From: a virus
Virus record (IMG/VR): IMGVR_UViG_3300027692_000008
Coordinates: 1 to 27,797 of that record
Direction: 5' to 3' (one strand)
Length of the DNA: 27,797 nt
Shown here one piece after another: positions 6,478 to 12,825 of the stretch (positions are counted from its first letter, which is position 1; each line of letters starts with the position of its first letter). The translations under genes and the position numbers were made by a program. The notes beneath the pieces were generated by a model. The model saw nothing but the letters and a program-made list of their open reading frames with translations. It did not search any database and was not told where the DNA came from.

Positions 6478-8654
6478 CGCGGCCCCGCCTGCGGATCCGC
6501 CATCTGGTCAGGGTGCACCATGCCCGGAGGCCCTTGCGGGCGAGGCTGGCCGGGTTGCGCGCCAGGGCGTGGCGTTCCCGCGATGCCCGGACCCGCGCCG
6601 CCCGGTGCGCCTTGCTGGCCGGGTTGCGGTCCTTGCGCCTGTTGCATCTTCTGCTGCATGGCTTGCTGATGCGTCTGAATGTGCGCGCGGAACAGGCCGT
6701 GCGGATCGCCGGTCAACTGCGCGCCGTGCATGTGCTCGGTGATGTGCCGCTTGTCGTCATCCGCGGGATGCACTTCGGCGGGCATGCCGTTGTGCATCAT
6801 GAGATTTTCGTCAGACGGCTCCACGTGGTACAGGTTGCGCTCATCGATCAGAATGCGCGGCGCGACTTCCGGGCCGAAGATCTGCTCAGTGCCCATCTCA
6901 AGGATCGGGCCGACGTTCAGCCGGCGACCATCAAGCTGTTGCGGCGGCACACCGCGCAGCACGTTCATCCACGCAATCATTTGCTGCATGCGTTGCATGC
7001 CGGTCTGATAGGCCGTGCCGCACCAGCGGAAGAAGTAACGCTCGCTGAACGCCTGGACAGGAATCTCTTCCTGCTTGGCGCGCGCCCCGACTTCGCCCAT
7101 CGTGACCACGGTCAGTTCCTTCGTGCGGAACTGACGATCGAGTTCGAACATGCGCTCAAGTAGCGGGTTCAACATCACGCCCTCATAGCGCTTCGCGTGG
7201 TCGATGATGTTCGATTCCTGCGACTGCGCTTGCGCGGCGGCCTGCGCCTGGTTCTTCTTGCCCGGTGGCGCTTTGCCTAGCATCGCGTCGTTCACGTCCA
7301 TGGATTCCTGGATCTGCGACTTGATGGCGTTGCACAGGCCCACGGCATCCTTGTAGATCGCCGGGAATTGCGCAAACGATGTCGTGTTCGGGTTCGTCAG
7401 CCATACCGCCGCCAAGCCCATTACCATCGACTGGTAGTTCGGGTTTGCAAGCGGATCGGTCATCACGATGGGCAGAAGCGCGTATTGCGCAGAATCCATT
7501 CCCATATTGTAGAAATCGTTGATATTCCACTGTAAATACTTTACAGGTTCAATCCGACTTATGCCGTAGAACGACCCTTGGATGCGCTCAACCGGAGCAG
7601 AGATAATTGGGCGCTTCTTAGACCAAAATGGATTTCGGATAATGCCAAGAATGACTTCAGGACCGGCGTAGTAGATGAAGCAGGGTTCTTTGCCTCGTCC
7701 TTCTTCCAATTCGAGATTCGCGTGGACTTCATAAATTAATGCGTATTTGTACGTTCCTTCCGTACGAACACCGGCATCCGCTGTGCGGCGTTTATTCGGC
7801 ACGCGCTTTTGGCGCCCGCCGTCCGGTTCGTTCAGATTGTCCATAATCTCTTTAGCGTTCCAACCGACGAATACGTTTTCGTCAATGAACTGCTGAACAG
7901 ATTCTTTCGTGAGACGAAGACGAATGGCCGTGGCCGTCGCTTTTTCAAGATCATTGACGGTCGGCGGATACACCGCAAGATCATCGACCGCTATCGGGGT
8001 GATGTCGGGCATCTCATCGATGATCTCTTTTTCTTCTATATCCCACTCTTCATCAACAGTGATGTCCTCGGCCTCGACGCCTGTTTCCTCATCAGAAAGG
8101 ATAGGCGGCTTTTTCACGAGTTCCGTAATGCGCCGAGTGGTGCGCATCCAATCCACGTATAGGCACCACTGGCCAGTGACATCACCGGATAGCATGTCAG
8201 CCCGCACGATATCTTTGAGATTAGTCTTACGAATGTAGTGCTCAAGCAATGCGAGCGTGGGGTACGGCGTAACGTTCGCCGGTCCTACCGCGTCCACGTG
8301 CTTGTAGTTCGCAGGAAACAGAGTCGCTAGAGTGCGCTTGCACCGTGCGTTGATGCAGTCCCGGACTACTGGAACGTAGCACTGGCTGTTTCCGGAATAC
8401 TGCTGATTCTCGTCAGGGATAGCGTTATAGATGTTCCACGCTTCCTCCACGCGGTCTGATTGCTGCTGCTTATTTTCGTAGCACTTTTGGATCTTCGGGT
8501 ACAGCTTGCAGGCTTCGATATAGGCGTCGGAACCCTGGTCTTCTGCCCAATTCTCGATTTCTTCGTCCAGCCTTTCAGCGTCAATTGCCCGCGAATCGAC
8601 TGTCTCGATTACGGGCAATTCCTCTGCTTTGACTTCCTTTTTCTTGCGCGCCAT
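6474..8654 (-). CDS. Portal protein, podovirus type
   Basis: This 726-residue protein has the features of a podovirus portal. It has a charged helical N-terminus, then YSGNSQCYVPVVRDCINARC near residues 85-105 where the polypeptide enters the portal core. A long alpha/beta region follows with IQGSFYGISRIEPVKYLQWN and DFYNMGMDSAQYALLPIV around residues 370-410, typical of P22-like and N4-like portals. A helical stem and crown come next (KNQAQAAAQAQSQESNIIDH). The last 65 residues are Gln/Pro/Gly-rich low complexity. The portal forms the dodecameric ring through which DNA enters and to which terminase docks. ATG 8654 overlaps the upstream stop as TAATG. Gene order terminase, small proteins, portal supports the call. 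Confidence 0.92.
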   Translation of the reverse strand: MARKKKEVKAEELPVIETVDSRAIDAERLDEEIENWAEDQGSDAYIEACKLYPKIQKCYENKQQQSDRVEEAWNIYNAIPDENQQYSGNSQCYVPVVRDCINARCKRTLATLFPANYKHVDAVGPANVTPYPTLALLEHYIRKTNLKDIVRADMLSGDVTGQWCLYVDWMRTTRRITELVKKPPILSDEETGVEAEDITVDEEWDIEEKEIIDEMPDITPIAVDDLAVYPPTVNDLEKATATAIRLRLTKESVQQFIDENVFVGWNAKEIMDNLNEPDGGRQKRVPNKRRTADAGVRTEGTYKYALIYEVHANLELEEGRGKEPCFIYYAGPEVILGIIRNPFWSKKRPIISAPVERIQGSFYGISRIEPVKYLQWNINDFYNMGMDSAQYALLPIVMTDPLANPNYQSMVMGLAAVWLTNPNTTSFAQFPAIYKDAVGLCNAIKSQIQESMDVNDAMLGKAPPGKKNQAQAAAQAQSQESNIIDHAKRYEGVMLNPLLERMFELDRQFRTKELTVVTMGEVGARAKQEEIPVQAFSERYFFRWCGTAYQTGMQRMQQMIAWMNVLRGVPPQQLDGRRLNVGPILEMGTEQIFGPEVAPRILIDERNLYHVEPSDENLMMHNGMPAEVHPADDDKRHITEHMHGAQLTGDPHGLFRAHIQTHQQAMQQKMQQAQGPQPGQQGAPGGAGPGIAGTPRPGAQPGQPRPQGPPGMVHPDQMADPQAGPR

Positions 8655-8872
8655 TACCCGATGACCTTACCGGCCAACTTGCGCGCGAGAGACGTGCCGC
8701 TATTGCGGTCGCCGGGGGTGCGCGCGGGGCGATCGTCTTCTTCCGGCTTCTTGGAAGTGCGACCGTAGGTCGTATCCGTCTTCTTGCCGCCGTAGGGGTT
8801 ACCCAGGCGCAGTTCAACCGACTCCGACCAGTTGCGCCCGTTGTTGCCGCGCTTGTCTTTCTTCGTAGCCAT
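8654..8872 (-). CDS. Small basic protein, unknown
   Basis: This 72-residue protein starts at ATG 8872, preceded by AAGGGG, and overlaps both neighbours by one to three bases. It is rich in Lys, Arg, Gly, Asn and Asp (for example KKDKRGNNGRNWSESVELRL) and probably disordered apart from a short C-terminal helix (SLARKLAGKVIG). I do not recognise it. It is the last of four tiny basic proteins between terminase and portal. Confidence 0.65.
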   Translation of the reverse strand: MATKKDKRGNNGRNWSESVELRLGNPYGGKKTDTTYGRTSKKPEEDDRPARTPGDRNSGTSLARKLAGKVIG

Positions 8873-9015
8873 TACCGCCCCTTCTTCATTTTGGGTTTCA
8901 TTGACGTTTTCGCAGCGGGCATCGGCGGCATCTTGCTGCCCTTGCCCGGAGTCTTGCGCACGTCCTTCGCGCCCGACTCGCTCATCTTCGCGTCTTTCGG
9001 TTCGCGGTGCGCCAC
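8872..9015 (-). CDS. Small Lys/Pro/Met-rich protein, unknown
   Basis: The frame encodes 47 residues from GTG 9015 or 37 from ATG 8985. GTG 9015 is only one base after the previous stop and is preferred for coupling, though its ribosome site is weak. The C-terminal half (KMPPMPAAKTSMKPKMKKGR) is extremely basic with alternating Lys, Met and Pro. Its stop overlaps the next ATG as TAATG. It could neutralise DNA or bind a head component, but that is speculation. Confidence 0.55.
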   Translation of the reverse strand: MAHREPKDAKMSESGAKDVRKTPGKGSKMPPMPAAKTSMKPKMKKGR

Positions 9016-9016
9016 G

Positions 9017-9163
9017 TCAGCCGCCCATGCGTGGAGTCTTCGGCGGTGCGCTTTTCTTCATCGCCGGATCGGTCGCCTTACCGCCGCCCTTGATGGCGGA
9101 CTCGGGCGCTTTCTTACCGGGGGCCGTATAAACCCGGTTCATCCGGCCTTTCTTGTTTTCCAC
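9017..9163 (-). CDS. Small basic protein, unknown
   Basis: This 48-residue protein starts at GTG 9163, immediately after the previous TAA and with AAGGGA six bases upstream. It is Lys/Pro/Gly-rich (APGKKAPESAIKGGGKATDP, then MKKSAPPKTPRMGG) and likely unstructured. It has the same basic character as its neighbours. No family is recognised. Confidence 0.6.
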   Translation of the reverse strand: MENKKGRMNRVYTAPGKKAPESAIKGGGKATDPAMKKSAPPKTPRMGG

Positions 9164-9328
9164 TTACAGTCCCTTGCGGCGCATCACTTCGCGCATCGGG
9201 CCGCCGACGAGTTTTTCGCCCACTTTCTCAGGCTTGCCTTCCGCGCCGCCCTGGGATTTCCCTTTGTAAAACGAAACCGGATTTTGCGAAGGTGCTTTAG
9301 GAGCGATCGGTGCGCGCGAGATAGCCAT
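9164..9328 (-). CDS. Small protein following terminase, unknown
   Basis: This 54-residue protein starts at ATG 9328, two bases after the terminase stop, with GGAG seven to ten bases upstream. The N-terminal half is Pro/Ala/Ser-rich (MAISRAPIAPKAPSQNPVSF). The C-terminal half is Gly/Lys/Glu-rich and ends in a short basic helix (MREVMRRKGL). The excellent ribosome site and tight spacing support a real gene in the late operon. Function unknown. Confidence 0.65.
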   Translation of the reverse strand: MAISRAPIAPKAPSQNPVSFYKGKSQGGAEGKPEKVGEKLVGGPMREVMRRKGL

Positions 9329-9330
9329 GA

Positions 9331-11337
9331 CTAGTTTCTCCGAGGTAGAGACGTGAAATATTGAGCACCCTGAGGGTTTGTGGCCGAATGTAACTCATCT
9401 GGAAGCGAATTTCCAGCACTAGAGCAAATTACGAACGCCGCCGCCTCCAAACCCTCGATTAGCGTCCTGTGTGGCCCGCGTTCCGGTTCCCCGCTTTGCT
9501 GGCCGTTCTTCATCGTGGGCAGGTTGTAACCCCCCGCCATCGCGTTCATGGTGTGCCGCGCGTTGCTATCGACCAGGAACAGCCGCTGCCCTTTCATCTC
9601 CGTGCGGATCATCGGGCTTAACGCGCCGCGCGCCATCGTGGAGTACGCCCCGCGCATCGGGTTCAACTTCGCCGCGCGCAACGCCGCCATCAGCGGCATG
9701 CGGTCCTGCTGGTCCATCACGTCGGCGGGGAGCCATGCCGTAACTCGCGCACGAGGGAAAGCTGCACGAACGAGTTGCATAACGTCCGGTACGGCTTGCG
9801 ATGGAGGTACAGGAGAAATCCAGTCGGCAACCGCAACAAGACGCTCACCCTCCACAGCCAGCAATACAGCTGTAGTTTCATTTCCAGACGCGTTAAAACA
9901 AATCGCAAGCGCATCGCGCTGGCTCGGCTCGTACTCGCTGGTGAGGTTCTTTTCACCGAAGTCTTCATAGATCGCCGTCCCCGAGAATACCCGCTGGGCG
10001 TACGCCAGCGCGTTAAGAATGTCCCGCTTGCCCGAAGGGAAGTTCAAGATCTCCGCGACCAGTTGCGCATGTGCGCCGCGCCCGCCCACCAGCACGATGT
10101 CGCCTGCTTCGAAGAACGGTTGCAGGCCCATGATGAAGGCTTCCTTGCTCCTGTCCTGCGGCGCCTGAAGCGCCTTCAACGGCAAGCTCTCCCCGCGGCG
10201 CAACATCTCCGCGCGCATCGGCTGCATCAACCACTCGTCTAGAGAATTCTTCTCGATCGCAACCGTTGCGCCGTCATATCGACGGGAGGTCTCAAAAGCA
10301 TCCGCGATGATCTCGTCGGGCTTCCAGTACTGGCCGGAGCTTGCGTGCACGAGGATCTTGGTGCCGAGGCGGGAAACAACCACACGTCCAGTCCGATCAG
10401 ACTTCCCAATGTTAGCAGTGCGGGCAGGATCGACAATATGCACTTTCGGTAACCACGGCGCCGGATCAATTGCCACCTCATGAATGTGTTCGGCTTCGAA
10501 CGGCTTATCAGTGCTCCCGATCGCCATCAGCATGTATTCCTGCAAGAAGCCGCGAAGCTGCCCCGCGCGCTCCGCCTGGTCGCGCTTTTTCCTGATCCAC
10601 TCCATCGGGTAGCGCTCCGGCCACAACGCGACGGTTGCCGGATCATCGATGTCCCCGTTGCAGATCGGGAAGCTTCTGGACGTCCAGTCGGGGTTCTGGC
10701 GCAAACGCACGATCATGCAGTCTTCGGCCAAGGGGGTTCCGGTGACCCGGATCTTCCCCTTCTCCTTGTCCATCGCCGGCATCAGTTCAAGATAAATCTT
10801 GCGCATGGAAGCGTCCACCGCTTCCTTCGTCTTCACTCGCTCCTTGTTCTCCACGTCATCGAGATAGCAACGGTCCGGGCGCAAGTCGTGCCACTTGAAG
10901 CCGCGTATTTCCTCTTCCCACCCGTGCGCCTCAATCATCACGCCGTTGGCGAGTTCTATCTGATTCTCGTTCCACACGTTGCCGGCCACGCGCAATTTCC
11001 CGAACAGCGCGAGCAACTTCATGTTCTTCAACGCTTCGAACTTGATCGCTTCCAGGCGCTGGCAGGCTTTCGTGTAGGTCTCACCCAGGATGATGCAATA
11101 CCCGAAGTTCTGGAAACACGCTTCCAGCAGCAAGAACTCTTCGGACAACGTGGACTTGCCGCCTTCGCGGAACATCTCAATCTGCACGAACTCGTCTTGT
11201 GACCGCCACAGGTCCATCACTTCCACGTGCGCCGCCGGTGACGCCTGAGGATGCCTGTGGGGGAAAACCATTGCACTTGCCAGCGCCCGGTCTTCCGAGA
11301 TTACGTGCAGCGTTGCCGCGCTGGTCATTGAAGCCAT
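9331..11337 (-). CDS. Terminase large subunit with extra C-terminal domain
   Basis: This 668-residue packaging motor has an ATPase part with a Walker A variant FREGGKST at residues 56-63, Walker B CYLDD followed by V-E-N at 157-164, and coupling motif RVTGTP at 197-202. The RNase H-like nuclease follows with IVDPAR (Asp303), VAIEKNSLDEW (Glu362) and KRDILNALAYA (Asp439). Large terminases usually end soon after this, but here about 200 more residues repeat the same order of segments without the acidic residues, apparently a second inactive nuclease-like domain (see findings). Terminase cuts concatemeric DNA and pumps it through the portal. ATG 11337 opens the late operon; only a weak GGA precedes it, and Met4 is an alternative start. 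Confidence 0.93.
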   Translation of the reverse strand: MASMTSAATLHVISEDRALASAMVFPHRHPQASPAAHVEVMDLWRSQDEFVQIEMFREGGKSTLSEEFLLLEACFQNFGYCIILGETYTKACQRLEAIKFEALKNMKLLALFGKLRVAGNVWNENQIELANGVMIEAHGWEEEIRGFKWHDLRPDRCYLDDVENKERVKTKEAVDASMRKIYLELMPAMDKEKGKIRVTGTPLAEDCMIVRLRQNPDWTSRSFPICNGDIDDPATVALWPERYPMEWIRKKRDQAERAGQLRGFLQEYMLMAIGSTDKPFEAEHIHEVAIDPAPWLPKVHIVDPARTANIGKSDRTGRVVVSRLGTKILVHASSGQYWKPDEIIADAFETSRRYDGATVAIEKNSLDEWLMQPMRAEMLRRGESLPLKALQAPQDRSKEAFIMGLQPFFEAGDIVLVGGRGAHAQLVAEILNFPSGKRDILNALAYAQRVFSGTAIYEDFGEKNLTSEYEPSQRDALAICFNASGNETTAVLLAVEGERLVAVADWISPVPPSQAVPDVMQLVRAAFPRARVTAWLPADVMDQQDRMPLMAALRAAKLNPMRGAYSTMARGALSPMIRTEMKGQRLFLVDSNARHTMNAMAGGYNLPTMKNGQQSGEPERGPHRTLIEGLEAAAFVICSSAGNSLPDELHSATNPQGAQYFTSLPRRN

Positions 11338-11852
11338 TGGGGTCCGTAGGAGTTTGCGATTTGTTGCGAGTTTAACCCATCGATGTTTTTACGGTTCGCG
11401 GTTTGGGAAAGCGGTCTGCAAAATTTATCACCCCGTCCGGCGGGGGCCAGCGGGTTCCCAGAGTTGAGAATCATTCGCATCCGAGGCGAATCCGAATCGT
11501 TGACAACACAATTTGTTCGTTTAAATCCATTATGTCAACTAAAGCGTTTGCTTAATTGCTTAATAATCAACGACTTAGCGCAAACCGCAAATCACAACTC
11601 CATTATCACTGTGCGCCACCTTTCGATATCATCCGTCTGTCTTACGATTCGCCAACAACGATTTACGGTTCGTAATCAATATTCCAAGCATTCGCATCAG
11701 TGTCCGTTTTGCAGTAGTTTGGCCCAAACTATCGCGAACCGGACAAAGATCGTGCTCACACACATACGCGCGTTCTATATAACCAAAAGTTCTAAAGACT
11801 TGTATAGCATCTGCTATAGTGAAAGTGCTCACAACGAACCGAGAGATCAATC
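11338..11852. promoter_or_regulatory. 515-base intergenic control region between divergent operons
   Basis: I see no convincing gene here. The region is more AT-rich than its surroundings. It holds a 7-bp inverted pair GTTGACA (11499-11505) and TGTCAAC (11533-11539), so a TTGACA-like -35 box faces inward on each strand. A tandem 8-bp repeat TGCTTAAT lies at 11549-11564, and a CCCCG/CGGGG hairpin at 11431-11445. Short repeats include CATTCGCATC (near 11472 and 11690) and TTACGGTTCG (near 11389 and 11663). It must contain the promoter of the leftward late operon and contains a rightward promoter at its right end. I could not identify a near-consensus late promoter, which may mean that a phage-encoded factor is needed. 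Confidence 0.6.
11806..11852 (+). promoter_or_regulatory. Promoter and leader, copy 1 of a recurring cassette
   Basis: AGCATCTGCTATAGT ends at 11820 and gives an extended -10 (TGC plus TATAGT at 11815-11820); no good -35 box is visible. The leader then carries ACAACGAA beginning 11 bases after the -10, and a GAGAG ribosome site before ATG 11853. The same arrangement recurs at 17576-17635 (minus) and 22464-22520 (plus). Confidence 0.65.
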
Positions 11853-12038
11853 ATGAAAACCGAATCCGAACTGCTTTCCCTTGAACGCGCAAAAGTTTGC
11901 ACACTCGTCCACACCGTCATCACTCCCTTGGCGAATGCCTACATCGAGGTAGCGTGCGCTGACATGTGGTTGCCTGAGACGCAAAGGCACTGGACAATCC
12001 GCAGGACCGTCGACTACACGAGGATATGCATCCAATGA
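11853..12038 (+). CDS. Small protein, unknown
   Basis: This 61-residue protein starts at ATG 11853 with GAGAG upstream and directly follows a promoter. It looks helical (MKTESELLSLERAKVCTLVH) and has two Cys, two Trp and a basic C-terminus (HWTIRRTVDYTRICIQ). Its stop overlaps the next ATG as ATGA. It is the first gene of a two-gene rightward unit. I recognise no family; position and size fit an early host-interaction or regulatory protein. Confidence 0.6.
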   Translation: MKTESELLSLERAKVCTLVHTVITPLANAYIEVACADMWLPETQRHWTIRRTVDYTRICIQ

Positions 12039-12214
12039 TCACCTACGTCATCGTGGCACCCGGCGAAGAAGCGCTCGGCTACATCCGCTCAGATGGGCCG
12101 CCTAGCATCGAAGACATGACCGAGCACTTATCGATCCTCGCGGGCTTCAAAGACCGTGACGACTTCGTGCAGGCAAACCCCGGAATGTGGCTCGGCTACC
12201 AGGAGCTTCACTGA
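12035..12214 (+). CDS. Small acidic protein, unknown
   Basis: This 59-residue protein is read from ATG 12035, overlapping the upstream stop as ATGA. An in-frame ATG at 12026 lies too close to the AGGA ribosome site, so 12035 is preferred. The sequence begins with a beta strand (MITYVIVAPGEEALGYI), followed by an acidic helix (SIEDMTEHLSILAGF) and ends in WLGYQELH. It is compact and probably folded. No family is recognised. A hairpin begins ten bases after the stop. Confidence 0.6.
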   Translation: MITYVIVAPGEEALGYIRSDGPPSIEDMTEHLSILAGFKDRDDFVQANPGMWLGYQELH

Positions 12215-12218
12215 AACG

Positions 12219-12242
12219 CAAAAACGGCCCGCTAAGGGCCGT
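12219..12242 (-). terminator. Intrinsic terminator of the primase operon
   Basis: ACGGCCC (12224-12230) pairs with GGGCCGT (12236-12242) around a five-base loop, GCTAA. On the minus strand the stem is followed by five T and then GCG, a classic intrinsic terminator placed nine bases after the stop of the last leftward gene. On the plus strand it lies just after the 59-residue gene but lacks a T-tract, so it may terminate weakly in that direction. Confidence 0.8.
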
Positions 12243-12250
12243 TCGCTTGT

Positions 12251-12430
12251 CTACCTCTCGCCTAGTACCTCCCCGACCTGTGAAACCCGCCTGGCGGCTT
12301 CTGCCAGCTTCTCATCGGCCAGGGCGATGCACGGCTGGCACCACATCGGCCCCGACCAGCGGACCAACTCCAAGAGACCTACGTCAAACGGCTTGGAACA
12401 CGCAACACAGAAAACCGAATCTCGTTTCAC
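12251..12430 (-). CDS. Small zinc-ribbon-like protein
   Basis: This 59-residue protein starts at GTG 12430, overlapping the previous stop as GTGA. It has two CxxC knuckles, CVAC at residues 8-11 and CQPC at 31-34, about 20 residues apart, followed by a helix rich in Ala, Glu and Arg. Such a four-Cys arrangement binds one zinc ion and is common in small phage nucleic-acid- or protein-binding proteins. It is the last gene before the terminator. The exact role is unknown. Confidence 0.65.
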   Translation of the reverse strand: MKRDSVFCVACSKPFDVGLLELVRWSGPMWCQPCIALADEKLAEAARRVSQVGEVLGER

Positions 12431-12615
12431 TTCATCTCCTTCATCATCGCCCAGATCTGAGCCACGCTTTCTTCCACTTCGATCTCAACGCGGTTCTCTG
12501 CCAGTTGCACGCGACTACCACTTTCGTAGCCCGTGCAAACCATCGCGATGCGGGCGATCGGGATAAGCATCTGAAAACGCTTTTCGGTTGCAGTTCTCGT
12601 CACTCTTATAAACAT
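12427..12615 (-). CDS. Small protein, unknown
   Basis: This 62-residue protein starts at ATG 12615 with AAAGGA upstream. The N-terminal half is basic and beta-like (MFIRVTRTATEKRFQMLIPI). The C-terminal half is an acidic helix (RVEIEVEESVAQIWAMMKEM). It lies 129 bases after the primase-helicase stop, beyond the CCTCAGC repeat cluster, so it may be expressed by read-through or from a promoter in that cluster. I recognise no family. Confidence 0.6.
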   Translation of the reverse strand: MFIRVTRTATEKRFQMLIPIARIAMVCTGYESGSRVQLAENRVEIEVEESVAQIWAMMKEMK

Positions 12616-12648
12616 TTCATTTTCCTTTCATTTAATGGTTTTGTCTTG

Positions 12649-12825
12649 GCTGAGGTTGCTGAGGTGCTGAGGTCTTATAGACACCTCAGCAACCTCAGAC
12701 TTCAGCCGAACCTCAGCACAACCTCAGCACAACCTCAGCAACCTCAGCCGAGAAAATCCTCAGAATCGTCCAAGCTATAGCAGTCAAGGCTTTGCCTTAT
12801 GGCCCCCATTTGTTCCAACCTCAGC
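12649..12825. repeat. CCTCAGC/GCTGAGG heptamer cluster, possible origin or operator
   Basis: GCTGAGG occurs at 12649, 12658 and 12666. The reverse complement CCTCAGC occurs at 12684, 12711, 12722, 12733, 12742 and 12819, with degenerate copies at 12693 and 12758. A perfect 17-bp inverted repeat pairs 12650-12666 with 12682-12698 around a palindrome, GTCTTATAGAC. The copies at 12711, 12722 and 12733 are exactly 11 bp apart. The cluster straddles the 3' end of the primase-helicase gene and the following gap. Iteron-like arrays beside a replication gene often mark origins; an operator or attenuator is the alternative. Confidence 0.85.

Noticed and set aside
11431-11445. CCCCG/CGGGG hairpin as an intrinsic terminator
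   Set aside because: The stem is only five pairs and no T-tract follows on either strand, so I do not call it a terminator.
11383-11856. 157-residue plus-strand open frame in the intergenic region
   Set aside because: It has no ribosome site, an odd composition rich in Ser, Arg, Ile and Cys, and it runs through a promoter and repeats. It appears to be chance coding in non-coding DNA.
12187-12780. 197-residue plus-strand open frame
   Set aside because: It crosses the terminator hairpin, two coherent minus-strand small genes and the CCTCAGC repeats, and has a Ser/Pro/Arg-rich, domain-free sequence.
12649-12825. CRISPR array
   Set aside because: The repeat unit is a heptamer in both orientations with short irregular spacing; there are no spacers of regular length and no cas genes.
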